A stretch of 64,000 nucleotides of DNA from JASHPR01 sp963749145 (GTDB lineage: Bacteria > Actinomycetota > Actinomycetes > Streptosporangiales > Streptosporangiaceae), in assembly GCA_963749145.1 (NCBI GenBank), contig CAVVLN010000002.1, forward strand, positions 620,001-684,000, written 5' to 3'. Both the position numbers and the translations under genes were made by a program. Of this stretch, positions 24,701 through 32,487 are shown piece after piece. Numbering within the stretch: the stretch's first letter is position 1; each line of letters starts with the position of its first letter. Below the pieces are notes generated by a model. The model saw nothing but the letters and a program-made list of their open reading frames with translations. It searched no databases and was not told where the DNA came from.

Positions 24701-25420
24701 TCACAAACCGACCAGGATCCCGTCGTCGGCCATCGTGAGCACCTCGCCGCAGGCCAGCCAGAGCAGGACGCCGTCGCGGCCGGCCGCGACCACGTTCGTG
24801 TCCCGGCCCAGGTCGCGGATGGCCTCGGCCAGCGGGCCCGATTCCCCGGACGGCAGGTCATCGAGCAGTCCGTCGATCAGCAGCAGGTCGGGCTGGTGCA
24901 CGGCCGCGGCGGCCAGCCTGGCCCGCCGGCTGATCGCCTCGGGCGCGGCCCGGAGCGGCACGTCGGCCCACGGAGTCAGCGCGAGCCGGTCGACGATCGC
25001 CGCCGCCAGCGGGTCCCGGTCCCGGCTGGGCAGCCCGGCCAGCCGGGCCGCGTGCTCGACCAGCCCGCGGACCCGGAAGGCCGGCTGCGGCCGGGCGGCC
25101 CGGCGCGCCACGCCCACCCGGGCCCGCACCGCGGCCCGGCCGCGCGCGGTGGCGAGGTCCTCGCCGAGCACGCGCAACTCGCCGTAGGCGGGCCGGGTCA
25201 GGCCGGCCAGCAGGTCGATCAGCGCGGTCGCCGCGGCGTCCTGGCCGATCGCGATGCCGAGGGCGGCGCTGCCGTGGGCCGGGGCATCAAGGCGGAAGCT
25301 CGCCGACCGGAGCGCCCAGCCGCGGTGCTCCCAGGTCTGTTGCCCCCAGGCGCGCTGCCCCTCCCAGACCCGGCCGTATCGGACCCCGACCCCGGCGGCG
25401 AGCACCGGCGTCATGGTCAT
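24701..25420 (-). CDS. Degenerate ABC-ATPase-like protein
   Basis: About 239 residues shaped like an ABC ATPase. The Walker A position reads GIAIGQDAAATALIDLLAGL, which has lost the GKST residues. GELRVLGEDLATARGRAAVR is normal, the signature position AISRRARLAAAAVHQPD lacks SGG, and the Walker B LLLIDGLLDDL lacks the catalytic Glu. ATP hydrolysis is therefore unlikely. There is no permease of its own. ATG 25420 is chosen; 25414 is also possible. It is divergent from the MarR gene and may be a binding-only relative. Confidence 0.65.
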   Translation of the reverse strand: MTMTPVLAAGVGVRYGRVWEGQRAWGQQTWEHRGWALRSASFRLDAPAHGSAALGIAIGQDAAATALIDLLAGLTRPAYGELRVLGEDLATARGRAAVRARVGVARRAARPQPAFRVRGLVEHAARLAGLPSRDRDPLAAAIVDRLALTPWADVPLRAAPEAISRRARLAAAAVHQPDLLLIDGLLDDLPSGESGPLAEAIRDLGRDTNVVAAGRDGVLLWLACGEVLTMADDGILVGL

Positions 25421-25550
25421 CACGGCGTGACTTGACTGCAAGATGTTCCCCCGAACTCGTCATGCCACGTCCCCCAGCAGGTAATATAGCCCGCCCCGCG
25501 ACGGCGAATCCACGGGCCGCCGTCCGTGTCGCTACCGGTACCTTGTGCCT

Positions 25551-26060
25551 GTGGCCAAAGCGCTGGACCTGCCGTTCGATCCGATCGCGCGCGCGGCCGG
25601 GATCTGGGAGCGCCGGTTCGGTGAATCCCGCGCGATGGCCGCCGTCACCTCGATCATGCGGGCCCAGCAGATCCTGATCGCCGAGCTTGACGCGCTGCTG
25701 CGGCCGCACCAGCTGACGTTCGCGCGGTACGAGGCGCTGGTGCTGCTGCAGTTCAGCCGGCAGGGCTCGCTGCCGCTGCGGCTGATCGGGGAGCGGCTGA
25801 TGGTGCACCCGACCAGCGTGACCAATATCGTCAACCGGCTGGAGGCCCAGGGCCTGGTGGCGCGCAAGCCCAACCCGGCCGATGGCCGCGGGACCCTGGC
25901 CGAGATCACCGCGGCGGGCCGCGAGGTGGTCGGGCGCGCCACCGCCGACCTCATGGCGGCGCACTTCGGCCTGGGCGATTACGACGAGGACCAGCTCGAG
26001 CAGATGTTCGCGATGCTGCGCGGGCTGCGGGTGAGCGCCGGCGACTTCACGGAGCGCTGA
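25551..26060 (+). CDS. MarR family transcriptional regulator
   Basis: A 169-residue winged-helix protein starting MAKALDLPFDPIARAAGIWE at GTG 25551 (a GTG at 25545 is in frame). The core LTFARYEALVLLQFSRQGSL, then IGERLMVHPTSVTNIVNRLE, is the MarR DNA-binding helix, followed by the wing KPNPADGRGTLAEIT. The C-terminal helix completes the dimer. It is divergent from the ABC-like gene and its 3' end overlaps the convergent propeller gene by 14 bases. Confidence 0.9.
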   Translation: MAKALDLPFDPIARAAGIWERRFGESRAMAAVTSIMRAQQILIAELDALLRPHQLTFARYEALVLLQFSRQGSLPLRLIGERLMVHPTSVTNIVNRLEAQGLVARKPNPADGRGTLAEITAAGREVVGRATADLMAAHFGLGDYDEDQLEQMFAMLRGLRVSAGDFTER

Positions 26061-27501
26061 CCGGGTAGGGCCGCCAGGTGCCGCCACCGTCGGTGGTGAT
26101 GAACACCTCGTGCAGGCCGGGGTCGGCGGGCAGCGCGACCCCGTTGAGCTGGCTGGTCATGCCGACGTAGCTGAACCCCGCCTGCCCGGCCGCGGCCCCG
26201 GCCGGGCTGCCCCGGGCCAGGCTCCAGCGGCCGCCGCCGTTGCCCGACACGTAGATGCCCGCGTCGGTGGCCAGCACGACCAGGCCGCCCGGAGCGCCCG
26301 CCTGGGCCGCGACCGAGGCGGCGATCCCGGTCGCGGGCGCGTTGCCCGCCGCGGACCAGGACGCGCCGCCGTCCGACGACACCTCCACCTGCTTGGCCTG
26401 GGAGTCGCCCGCCACGCTGGTCGCGCTGGTGCAGACCAGGACAAGCCCGGCCGAGTCGGCCGCGAGCAGGGCTCCGGTCGGCTGGCCGGACCGCCCGGGC
26501 GGGCCCGGGCGGCAGGGCGCCTGTGACCTGACCACGGTCCAGGCCGCGCCGGTCAGCGGCCCGGTCAGCAGCTCGCCCGACGGCGCCAGCAGGTAGCCCT
26601 GGCCGCCGGACGGGCCACCGGTGAGCAGCAGGCCGGCCGCCGCCGCGCCGCCGCCCGGCGCGGCCGGCAGGCTGGCCGACGGGCCCGGCACCCGCCGCCA
26701 CTGGTCGCTGCCGGCCAGCGAGGTGTAAAGGGAGAAGCCGGTGCAGCCGGCCGCGTAGGCGGCGCCGCTGTCCTGGCACGTCGCGAACAGCGCGAAGGCC
26801 CGGTCGCCGGCGGTCTCCAGGTCGGTGACCCGCATCCCGTAGGTCTGCTCCCGGGTCCAGGACGCCCCCCCGGTGCGGGTGACCCACAGCTGCGGGCCGA
26901 ACGCCCACCCGTCGCTGGTGGTGAGGAAGCGGAGCTGGCTGACCCCCTGGGCGCCGTCCGGCGGCCCGGTGAGCGGCGCGCTCACCCCGAACCAGGTGCG
27001 GCCGTAGTCCGACGTGCCCGCGAGCGAGGTGCAGTATTTCGTGGCGCAATGCCCCGGGGTGCCGGCCTGGCCGATCACCGCGCCGGTGTGCGGGCCGACG
27101 AAGGTAACCGAGGTGGGCTGGAAGTTCGCCGGCACGAGATTCCCCGAACCGCCGGGCAGCAGGGACGATCCGGCCGCGGCGACCGGGCGGCTCGACTGGG
27201 CGCTGACGCCGGTGCGGCCCGGGGTGGTGGCCGTGGGCCGGGAGGTGGCCGGCGACTGGCCCGCCACCACGGCCGGCCGAGGCGGGCCGCTGCCGCGGTG
27301 CAGGAGCGTGGACGCGATGCCGGGGGCCGCCGCCGCCGCGGCGATCACGACCACCACCCCGGCCGCGGACACCATCGCCCGCCGCCGCTTCCGCCGCCGC
27401 GCCCGGTGCCGGACCCGCTCGAACGCGCCGGGCGGCGGCGTGAGCGGCTCGACCTCGGCGTTCAGCCAGGTGTCGATCCGGTCGTCGTGGGGATCGCTCA
27501 T
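26047..27501 (-). CDS. Membrane-anchored Asp-box (BNR/sialidase-like) propeller, sigma-factor partner
   Basis: 484 residues from ATG 27501, which overlaps the sigma gene stop (ATGA). Residues 1-45 are cytoplasmic and basic (DDRIDTWLNAEVEPLTPPPG), residues 45-67 a membrane helix (VVVVIAAAAAAPGIAST). A Ser/Thr/Pro linker and an extracellular six-bladed propeller follow, with Asp-box-like repeats TSDYGRTWF, RTGGASWTRE, SSDGGASWSA, SGNGGGRWSL and TTDGGGTWRPY. The coupling suggests that it senses something outside and controls the ECF sigma factor, the N-terminal tail standing in for an anti-sigma domain. That role is inference. Confidence 0.8.
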   Translation of the reverse strand: MSDPHDDRIDTWLNAEVEPLTPPPGAFERVRHRARRRKRRRAMVSAAGVVVVIAAAAAAPGIASTLLHRGSGPPRPAVVAGQSPATSRPTATTPGRTGVSAQSSRPVAAAGSSLLPGGSGNLVPANFQPTSVTFVGPHTGAVIGQAGTPGHCATKYCTSLAGTSDYGRTWFGVSAPLTGPPDGAQGVSQLRFLTTSDGWAFGPQLWVTRTGGASWTREQTYGMRVTDLETAGDRAFALFATCQDSGAAYAAGCTGFSLYTSLAGSDQWRRVPGPSASLPAAPGGGAAAAGLLLTGGPSGGQGYLLAPSGELLTGPLTGAAWTVVRSQAPCRPGPPGRSGQPTGALLAADSAGLVLVCTSATSVAGDSQAKQVEVSSDGGASWSAAGNAPATGIAASVAAQAGAPGGLVVLATDAGIYVSGNGGGRWSLARGSPAGAAAGQAGFSYVGMTSQLNGVALPADPGLHEVFITTDGGGTWRPYPVSAP

Positions 27502-28007
27502 CCGGGGTCTCCCACCGCGGCCTTGAGCCGGGCCCGCGCGTGATACAGGTCGGCCTTGACCGTGCCCTCGGGCCGGCCCAGCATCGCGGCCACCTCGCGG
27601 ACGCCGAACCCCGCGTAGTAGTGCAGCAGGAACGCGCTGCGCAGCCGCACGGGCAGCGCCTCGATGAGCGCGCGCACGTCCACGTCCTGCGCCGGATGGC
27701 AGGCGGGGTCGAGCGGGGCGGCCGCGGTCAGGCTCCGGATCGCCCGCCGCTCCCGGCCGGACCGGCGCCAGTGGTCCCGGACCAGGTTCGTCGCGATCAT
27801 GTAGAGGTAGCTCTGCGGGTTGTCCAGGCTCGTCCACCGGGCCAGCAGCCGGGTGAACGCCTCGGAAGCGATCTCGTGCGCGGTGTCGTCATCGTCCACC
27901 AGCCGGCGGACCCAGCCGGCCAGCCTCGGGTAGCAGGCGTTGAACAGATCCTCGGCCGCCTCGCGGTCGTCGGTTCGCAGCCTGGCCACTGGCTTTCCTT
28001 GCCTCAT
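27498..28007 (-). CDS. ECF RNA polymerase sigma factor
   Basis: From ATG 28007 (MRQGKPVARL) it has 169 residues. Region 2 reads AAEDLFNACYPRLAGWVRRL, then EIASEAFTRLLARW and SYLYMIATNLVRDHWRR. Region 4 reads LPVRLRSAFLLHYYAGFGVR, then EVAAMLGRPEGTVKADLYHA. The frame is open to 28190 but the extra residues are not sigma-like. It is translationally coupled to the propeller protein and shares the upstream region 28008-28309 with the divergent mutase gene. Confidence 0.9.
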   Translation of the reverse strand: MRQGKPVARLRTDDREAAEDLFNACYPRLAGWVRRLVDDDDTAHEIASEAFTRLLARWTSLDNPQSYLYMIATNLVRDHWRRSGRERRAIRSLTAAAPLDPACHPAQDVDVRALIEALPVRLRSAFLLHYYAGFGVREVAAMLGRPEGTVKADLYHARARLKAAVGDPG

Positions 28008-28309
28008 TGCCGGAGCGGGGCACGCCAGCCGAGGCCCCGGCAGGGTGGCGACGTCCCCGCCGACCGCGGCGCGGCCCGCGTCACCTGCGCAATATCGCAT
28101 TCGTTCTACCACAGTTCCGGCCCGTCGCTGAGGCGGCTGGCCCGGGCCCCCGTAGCACCCGGGCCGCTCTTCGAGAAATAAAGACGACACAGGACGCCGT
28201 CTGGTTGGGCCCGCCGGCGGACATTCCGTGCCGGGTCGTGGCGTAGAATGGACGAGATAGTAGGACGTCCTACTATCGGGCTCTCTGGGCGCAGCAGTGC
28301 GGAGGCAGC
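28008..28309. promoter_or_regulatory. 302-base divergent promoter region of ECF sigma and mutase genes
   Basis: No gene is visible. It holds a relatively A+T-rich stretch (28085-28115, caatatcgcattcgttctac), another at 28170-28200 (gaaataaagacgac), and the 22-bp palindrome listed separately. Both divergent genes must start transcription here. Confidence 0.6.
28256..28277. promoter_or_regulatory. 22-bp perfect palindrome upstream of the acyl-CoA mutase gene
   Basis: The half-site GATAGTAGGAC is followed with no spacer by its exact complement GTCCTACTATC. It ends 32 bases before the mutase ATG, a normal repressor position. A TetR-type dimer or pair of dimers is the likeliest reader, but no regulator gene adjoins it, so the regulator would act from elsewhere. 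Confidence 0.7.
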
Positions 28310-29974
28310 ATGGACGGGGACTTCGGCCGGCAGCGCTGGCAGCGGCGGTACGACGCGGCCCGGATCCGCAACGCGGACTTCACCACGCTGTCCGGGGTCG
28401 AGGTCGACCCGGTGTACGGCCCGCCGGACGGCGCGGTGGTGCCCGGGTTCGAGCGGATCGGCTGGCCGGGGGAGTACCCGTTCACCCGGGGGCTGTACCC
28501 GGCCGGGTACCGCGGCCGGACCTGGACGATCCGGCAGTTCTCCGGGTTCGGCAACGCCGCGGCGACCAACGCGCGGTACAAGATGCTGCTGCGCGGCGGG
28601 GGCGGCGGCCTGTCGGTGGCGTTCGACATGCCCACGCTGATGGGCCGCGACTCCGACGACCCGCGCTCGCTCGGCGAGGTCGGGCACTGCGGGGTGGCCA
28701 TCGACTCCGCGGACGACATGGACGTCCTGTTCGACGGCATCCCGCTGGCCGACACCACGACCTCGATGACGATCAGCGGGCCGGCGGTGCCGGTCTTCTG
28801 CATGTACCTGGCCGCCGCCGAGCGGCAGGGCGCCGACCTCGGGAAGCTGAACGGCACCCTGCAGACCGACATCTTCAAGGAGTACATCGCCCAGAAGGAA
28901 TGGCTGTTCCCGCCCCAGCCGCACCTGCGGCTGATCGGCGACCTGATGGAGTACTGCGCGGCGAGCATCCCCGACTACAAGCCGCTGTCGGTGTCCGGCT
29001 ACCACATCAGGGAGGCGGGCGCGACGGCCGCGCAGGAACTCGCGTTCACGCTCGCCGACGGGTTCGGCTACGTCGAGCTCGGCCTGTCCCGCGGCCTGGA
29101 CATCGAGGTGTTCGCGCCCAGCCTGTCGTTCTTCTTCGACGCCCATATCGACTTCTTCGAGGAGATCGCGAAGTTCCGGGCCGCGCGCCGGATCTGGGCC
29201 CGGTGGATGCGCGATGTCTACGGCGCGCGCACCGAGCGGGCGCAGTGGCTGCGGTTCCACACCCAGACCGCCGGGGTCTCGCTGACCGCGCAGCAGCCGG
29301 ACAACAACGTGGTCAGGACCGCGATCGAGGCGCTGGCGGCCGTGCTCGGCGGCACCAACTCGCTGCACACCAACGCGCTGGACGAGGTGCTGGCCCTGCC
29401 CAGCGAGAAGTCGGCCGAGATCGCGCTGCGCACCCAGCAGGTCATCATGGAGGAGACCGGCGTCACCAACGTGGCCGACCCGCTCGGCGGCTCCTGGTAC
29501 CTGGAGTCACTGACCGACCGGCTGGAGGCCGAGGCCGAGGCCATCTTCGCCCGGATCCGCGACATGAGCCCGGACGGCACGATGACCGGCGGCATCATGC
29601 GGGGGATCGAGGACGGCTGGTTCTCCAGCGAGATCGCCGACGCGTCCTTCACCGACCAGCAGCGGCTGGAGAAGGGCGACAAGCGGGTCGTGGGCGTGAA
29701 CGCCTACACCGACACGGTCGGGGAGCCGGTGGAGATCCTGCGGGTGAGCCACGAGGTCGAGCGCGAGCAGGCGCGCGATCTGGCCCGGCGCCGGCAGCAG
29801 CGGGACCAGGCCGCGGTCGACGCGGCGCTGGCGGCGATGCTGGCCGCGGCCAGGTCGGGGGCGAACATGATCGGGCCGATCCTGGACGCGGCCCGGGCCG
29901 AGGCGAGCCTGGGCGAGATCTGCGGCGCGCTGCGCGAGGAGTGGGGCGGCTACTTCGAGACGCCGGCGTTCTGA
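28310..29974 (+). CDS. icmA: Acyl-CoA mutase large subunit, isobutyryl-CoA mutase-like
   Basis: 554 residues, the TIM-barrel subunit without a B12-binding domain. Family motifs include EYPFTRGLYPAGYRGRTWTI, GGLSVAFDMPTLMGRDSDDP and VLGGTNSLHTNALDE. Two residues separate paralogues. Methylmalonyl-CoA mutase has Tyr89 and Arg207; here the equivalents are Phe77 (WTIRQFSGFG) and Gln195 (KEYIAQKEW). This is the pair described for isobutyryl-CoA mutase. It would interconvert isobutyryl- and n-butyryl-CoA with a separate small B12 subunit (IcmB), which is not in the window. MeaB and the adenosyltransferase nearby could serve it. Confidence 0.8.
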   Translation: MDGDFGRQRWQRRYDAARIRNADFTTLSGVEVDPVYGPPDGAVVPGFERIGWPGEYPFTRGLYPAGYRGRTWTIRQFSGFGNAAATNARYKMLLRGGGGGLSVAFDMPTLMGRDSDDPRSLGEVGHCGVAIDSADDMDVLFDGIPLADTTTSMTISGPAVPVFCMYLAAAERQGADLGKLNGTLQTDIFKEYIAQKEWLFPPQPHLRLIGDLMEYCAASIPDYKPLSVSGYHIREAGATAAQELAFTLADGFGYVELGLSRGLDIEVFAPSLSFFFDAHIDFFEEIAKFRAARRIWARWMRDVYGARTERAQWLRFHTQTAGVSLTAQQPDNNVVRTAIEALAAVLGGTNSLHTNALDEVLALPSEKSAEIALRTQQVIMEETGVTNVADPLGGSWYLESLTDRLEAEAEAIFARIRDMSPDGTMTGGIMRGIEDGWFSSEIADASFTDQQRLEKGDKRVVGVNAYTDTVGEPVEILRVSHEVEREQARDLARRRQQRDQAAVDAALAAMLAAARSGANMIGPILDAARAEASLGEICGALREEWGGYFETPAF

Positions 29975-30001
29975 CCCGGCTGATCCGGGTACTGTCCGCA
30001 T

Positions 30002-30661
30002 GTGGAAGCTCCGCATGTGGAAGCACTGCCGCCGCTGGCCCGCGCCCTGCGTGCCGCGGTCCATGAGGAACTTGACGCAGGTCAGCGGGCTGCCCTGCTC
30101 AGCTGGCTGGCGTTCACGACGACGTTCGGTGCGGTGCGGGGCATCACCTGGGGCATCCGCGCCGGCAAGGGCCCGTTCCGCAACCTCAGCGTCGGCGGCG
30201 AGCATCTGCACCACTACATGTGGGGCATCGGCCTGCTGGCCGGGGTGGGCGCGATCGGAGTGCACGGCGAGGACTCGCAACGCAAGCACCCGGCGGTGGC
30301 GATCAGCTACGGTGCCGGCCTGGCCCTGATCATCGACGAGTTCGCCCTGCTGCTGGACCTGAAGGATGTGTACTGGGCCCGGCAGGGCCGGATCTCGGTC
30401 GACCTCGGCATCGGCGGCATCGCCGCGGTCGGCTCCTACTTCGCCGCGCTGCCCGCACTTCGCGCCGCGCTGCCCGCACTCCGCGCCGCGCTGCCCGCGC
30501 TGCCCGCGCTCCGCGCGGTGCGGCGCGACCGCCGCCGGATCACGGGCGAGGCCGGCCCGGGAGAGGTGCCGGGACAAGCGCCAGGAGAGGTGCCGGGACA
30601 AGCGCCAGGAGAGGTGCCGGGCCAGGCGCCGGGAGAGGTGCCGGGACAAGCGCCGGGATAG
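30002..30661 (+). CDS. Integral membrane protein with repeat-expanded C-terminus
   Basis: 219 residues. The first 150 have about four membrane segments and a His-rich motif (VGGEHLHHYMWGIGLLAGVG) plus IDEFALLLDLKDVYW, a pattern seen in a conserved actinobacterial membrane family. The end consists of repeats: AALPALR three times (21-bp DNA units), a basic patch (RAVRRDRRRI) and GEVPGQAP four times (24-bp units) up to the stop. Start GTG 30002 is 27 bases after the mutase stop, so the two may be co-transcribed. Function unknown. Confidence 0.7.
   Translation: MEAPHVEALPPLARALRAAVHEELDAGQRAALLSWLAFTTTFGAVRGITWGIRAGKGPFRNLSVGGEHLHHYMWGIGLLAGVGAIGVHGEDSQRKHPAVAISYGAGLALIIDEFALLLDLKDVYWARQGRISVDLGIGGIAAVGSYFAALPALRAALPALRAALPALPALRAVRRDRRRITGEAGPGEVPGQAPGEVPGQAPGEVPGQAPGEVPGQAPG
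30442..30504. repeat. 21-bp coding repeat, three copies
   Basis: Units begin at 30442, 30463 and 30484 (cgccgcgctgcccgcact and variants) and encode AALPALR in frame, with a partial fourth. Confidence 0.85.
30560..30655. repeat. 24-bp coding repeat, four copies, followed by degenerate copies
   Basis: Units at 30560, 30584, 30608 and 30632 (each starting ggagaggtgccggg) encode GEVPGQAP. The array ends at the stop codon (30659-30661). A further non-coding repeat based on ccgggatagccgctggg continues to about 30735. Confidence 0.9.
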
Positions 30662-30793
30662 CCGCTGGGCGGGTTCCGGATGGGCGCCGGGATAGCCGCT
30701 GGGATAGCCGCCGGGCGGGCCCCGGATGGGCGCCGGCTCGGTGCAACCGCCCAGGATGCCTGGGCGGTCGGCAACATGCGGCAGGATAGAGCC

Positions 30794-31837
30794 ATGCAGC
30801 AGTCGCGGGATTTCTCCATTCGGGGCGCCGTTGACTTGGGGGCCAGGCAGGCCGCCGCGCAGCGCAGGCAGCAGGCGGCCCATGCTTCGGCTTCCGGGGA
30901 TCAGGCGGGCGCGGGCCCGGCCACCGTCATCGACGTGACCGATCAGACCTTCAACGTCGACGTCGTCGACCGGTCGCGCAGCGTCCCGGTGATCTTGGAT
31001 CTGTGGGCCGAGTGGTGCGGGCCGTGCAAGCAGCTCTCGCCGATCCTGGAGAAGCTGGCCGCCGAGGCCAGTGGCGCGTGGGTGCTGGCCAAGGTCGACG
31101 TGGACGCCAATCCGCAGCTGAGCGCGGCGCTCCAGGTGCAGTCCATCCCGATGGTGGTGGCCGTGATCGCCGGCCAGGCCATGCCCCTGTTCCTCGGCGC
31201 TGTGCCCGAGTCCGAGGCGCGGGCGGCGATCGCCCAGGTGATGCAGGTCGCCGAGCAGATGGGGCTGCCCGGCGCCGGGGGGGCCGGCAAGGCCGGCCCG
31301 GCGCCGGCGCAGGCGCCCGGCCCGGGCGGACCCGGCGGTAACCCCGGACCCGGCATGGGCCCGGGCGGTCCCGGCGGTGGCCCCGGACCCGGCATGGGCC
31401 CGGGCGGTCCCGGCGATCCCTTCGCCGATCCCGGCTTCAACGAGGCGCAGCAGGCCATGGAGCGCGGCGACCTGGACGGCGCGGCCGCCGCGTTCGAGAA
31501 GGTGCTCGCGTCCGCGCCCGGTCACCCGGTGGCCACGATGGGGCTCGCCCAGGTGGACCTGATCCGCCGGGTGAACTCCTACGATCAGGCCAAGGCCCGC
31601 CGGGATGCCGACGATAACCCCGACGATCCCGAGGCCCAGGGCCGGGTGGCCGACATCGACGTGGCCATGGGGCGGATCGAGGCCGGGTTCGACCGGCTCC
31701 TCGACACGATCAAGCGCACCTCGGGCGAGGAGCGGAATCAGGTCCGGCTGCACCTGCTCAAGCTGTTCGAGGCGTTCCCGCCCCGGGATGAGCTGGTGAC
31801 CAAGGCCAGGGCCAGGCTGTCCAGCCTGCTGTTCTGA
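30794..31837 (+). CDS. Thioredoxin-TPR co-chaperone (YbbN/CnoX-like)
   Basis: 347 residues from ATG 30794 (MQQSRDFSIRGAVDLGARQA). A thioredoxin domain with LDLWAEWCGPCKQL (Cys75 and Cys78) is followed by a Gly/Pro-rich linker containing GPGMGPGGPGG twice, then a TPR-like domain (FNEAQQAMERGDLDGAAAAF, then DELVTKARARLSSLLF). YbbN-type proteins are redox chaperones that guard folding intermediates. It matches Rv1324 by position in the actinobacterial core order. Confidence 0.9.
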   Translation: MQQSRDFSIRGAVDLGARQAAAQRRQQAAHASASGDQAGAGPATVIDVTDQTFNVDVVDRSRSVPVILDLWAEWCGPCKQLSPILEKLAAEASGAWVLAKVDVDANPQLSAALQVQSIPMVVAVIAGQAMPLFLGAVPESEARAAIAQVMQVAEQMGLPGAGGAGKAGPAPAQAPGPGGPGGNPGPGMGPGGPGGGPGPGMGPGGPGDPFADPGFNEAQQAMERGDLDGAAAAFEKVLASAPGHPVATMGLAQVDLIRRVNSYDQAKARRDADDNPDDPEAQGRVADIDVAMGRIEAGFDRLLDTIKRTSGEERNQVRLHLLKLFEAFPPRDELVTKARARLSSLLF

Positions 31838-31852
31838 CCGGCTGGCCCGGGG

Positions 31853-32392
31853 TCAGCCCCGGCTTGACCCGCTGTAGGGCGGCGGCGCGGCGTCGGCCAG
31901 CCGCTCCAGCGCGGGCAGCGCCGCGGCCAGCGCGGCGAGCTCCTCCGGCGACAGCGTCAGCAGGCTGTCCGCCAGCAGCACCGTGTTCTCCTGCCGGATC
32001 CGCTCCAGCACCTCGTGGCCGCGGGAGGTCACGTCCAGCGTCCAGGCCCGGGCGTCGCCGGGCACCGCGCACCGCTGCACGTAGCCGCGCTCTTCCAGGA
32101 CGCTCACCAGCCGGGTCAGCGTCGACGGGGCAATCCGCTCGGCGGCGGCCAGGTCGCCCAGGCGCAGCGGCCCCGCCCGCTCGACCGTGGCCAGCGCGGC
32201 GAGCTGCGTGGGCGTCAGGCCGGCCAGCTCGTGCTTGCGCAGCCGCCGGGACAGCCGGGCGATCGCCACCCGCAGCCGGGTGACGTCGACCACGGGCGCG
32301 TCGGCGAGCACCGCGGTCACGGCCCGCCCGTCGGCGGGCTGGCCACCTTCCCGCGCGCCGGAATCCCCGCCGCTTGCGCTAACCCGAGACAC
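31853..32392 (-). CDS. MarR family transcriptional regulator
   Basis: A winged-helix protein with LRVAIARLSRRLRKHELAGL, then TPTQLAALATVERAGPLRLG, IAPSTLTRLVSVLEERGYVQ and the wing AVPGDARAWTLDVT. The start is uncertain: GTG at 32392 or 32320; the longer ORF to 32437 has a non-conserved N-terminus. It lies convergent to the thioredoxin gene and divergent to yqgE. Target unknown. Confidence 0.85.
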   Translation of the reverse strand: MSRVSASGGDSGAREGGQPADGRAVTAVLADAPVVDVTRLRVAIARLSRRLRKHELAGLTPTQLAALATVERAGPLRLGDLAAAERIAPSTLTRLVSVLEERGYVQRCAVPGDARAWTLDVTSRGHEVLERIRQENTVLLADSLLTLSPEELAALAAALPALERLADAAPPPYSGSSRG

Positions 32393-32487
32393 CCATACAG
32401 CGTACGTGCCCGGGGCCGCCGGACCATCCCCGGGCATCCTGATACCGGGCCGCGCGAAGTCCCGGGTTCCTGGCGCATGATGGTTAC

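Noticed and set aside
28310..29974. Methylmalonyl-CoA mutase large subunit
   Set aside because: The Tyr/Arg pair that contacts the methylmalonyl carboxylate is replaced by Phe/Gln, so isobutyryl-CoA mutase is preferred.
30442..30735. CRISPR array
   Set aside because: The repeats are directly contiguous, coding and without unique spacers; no cas genes are present.
29507..31753. Long minus-strand open frame antisense to the membrane protein and thioredoxin genes
   Set aside because: Its translation is a His/Gly/Arg-rich mixture without domains, a shadow of G+C-rich plus-strand genes and repeats.
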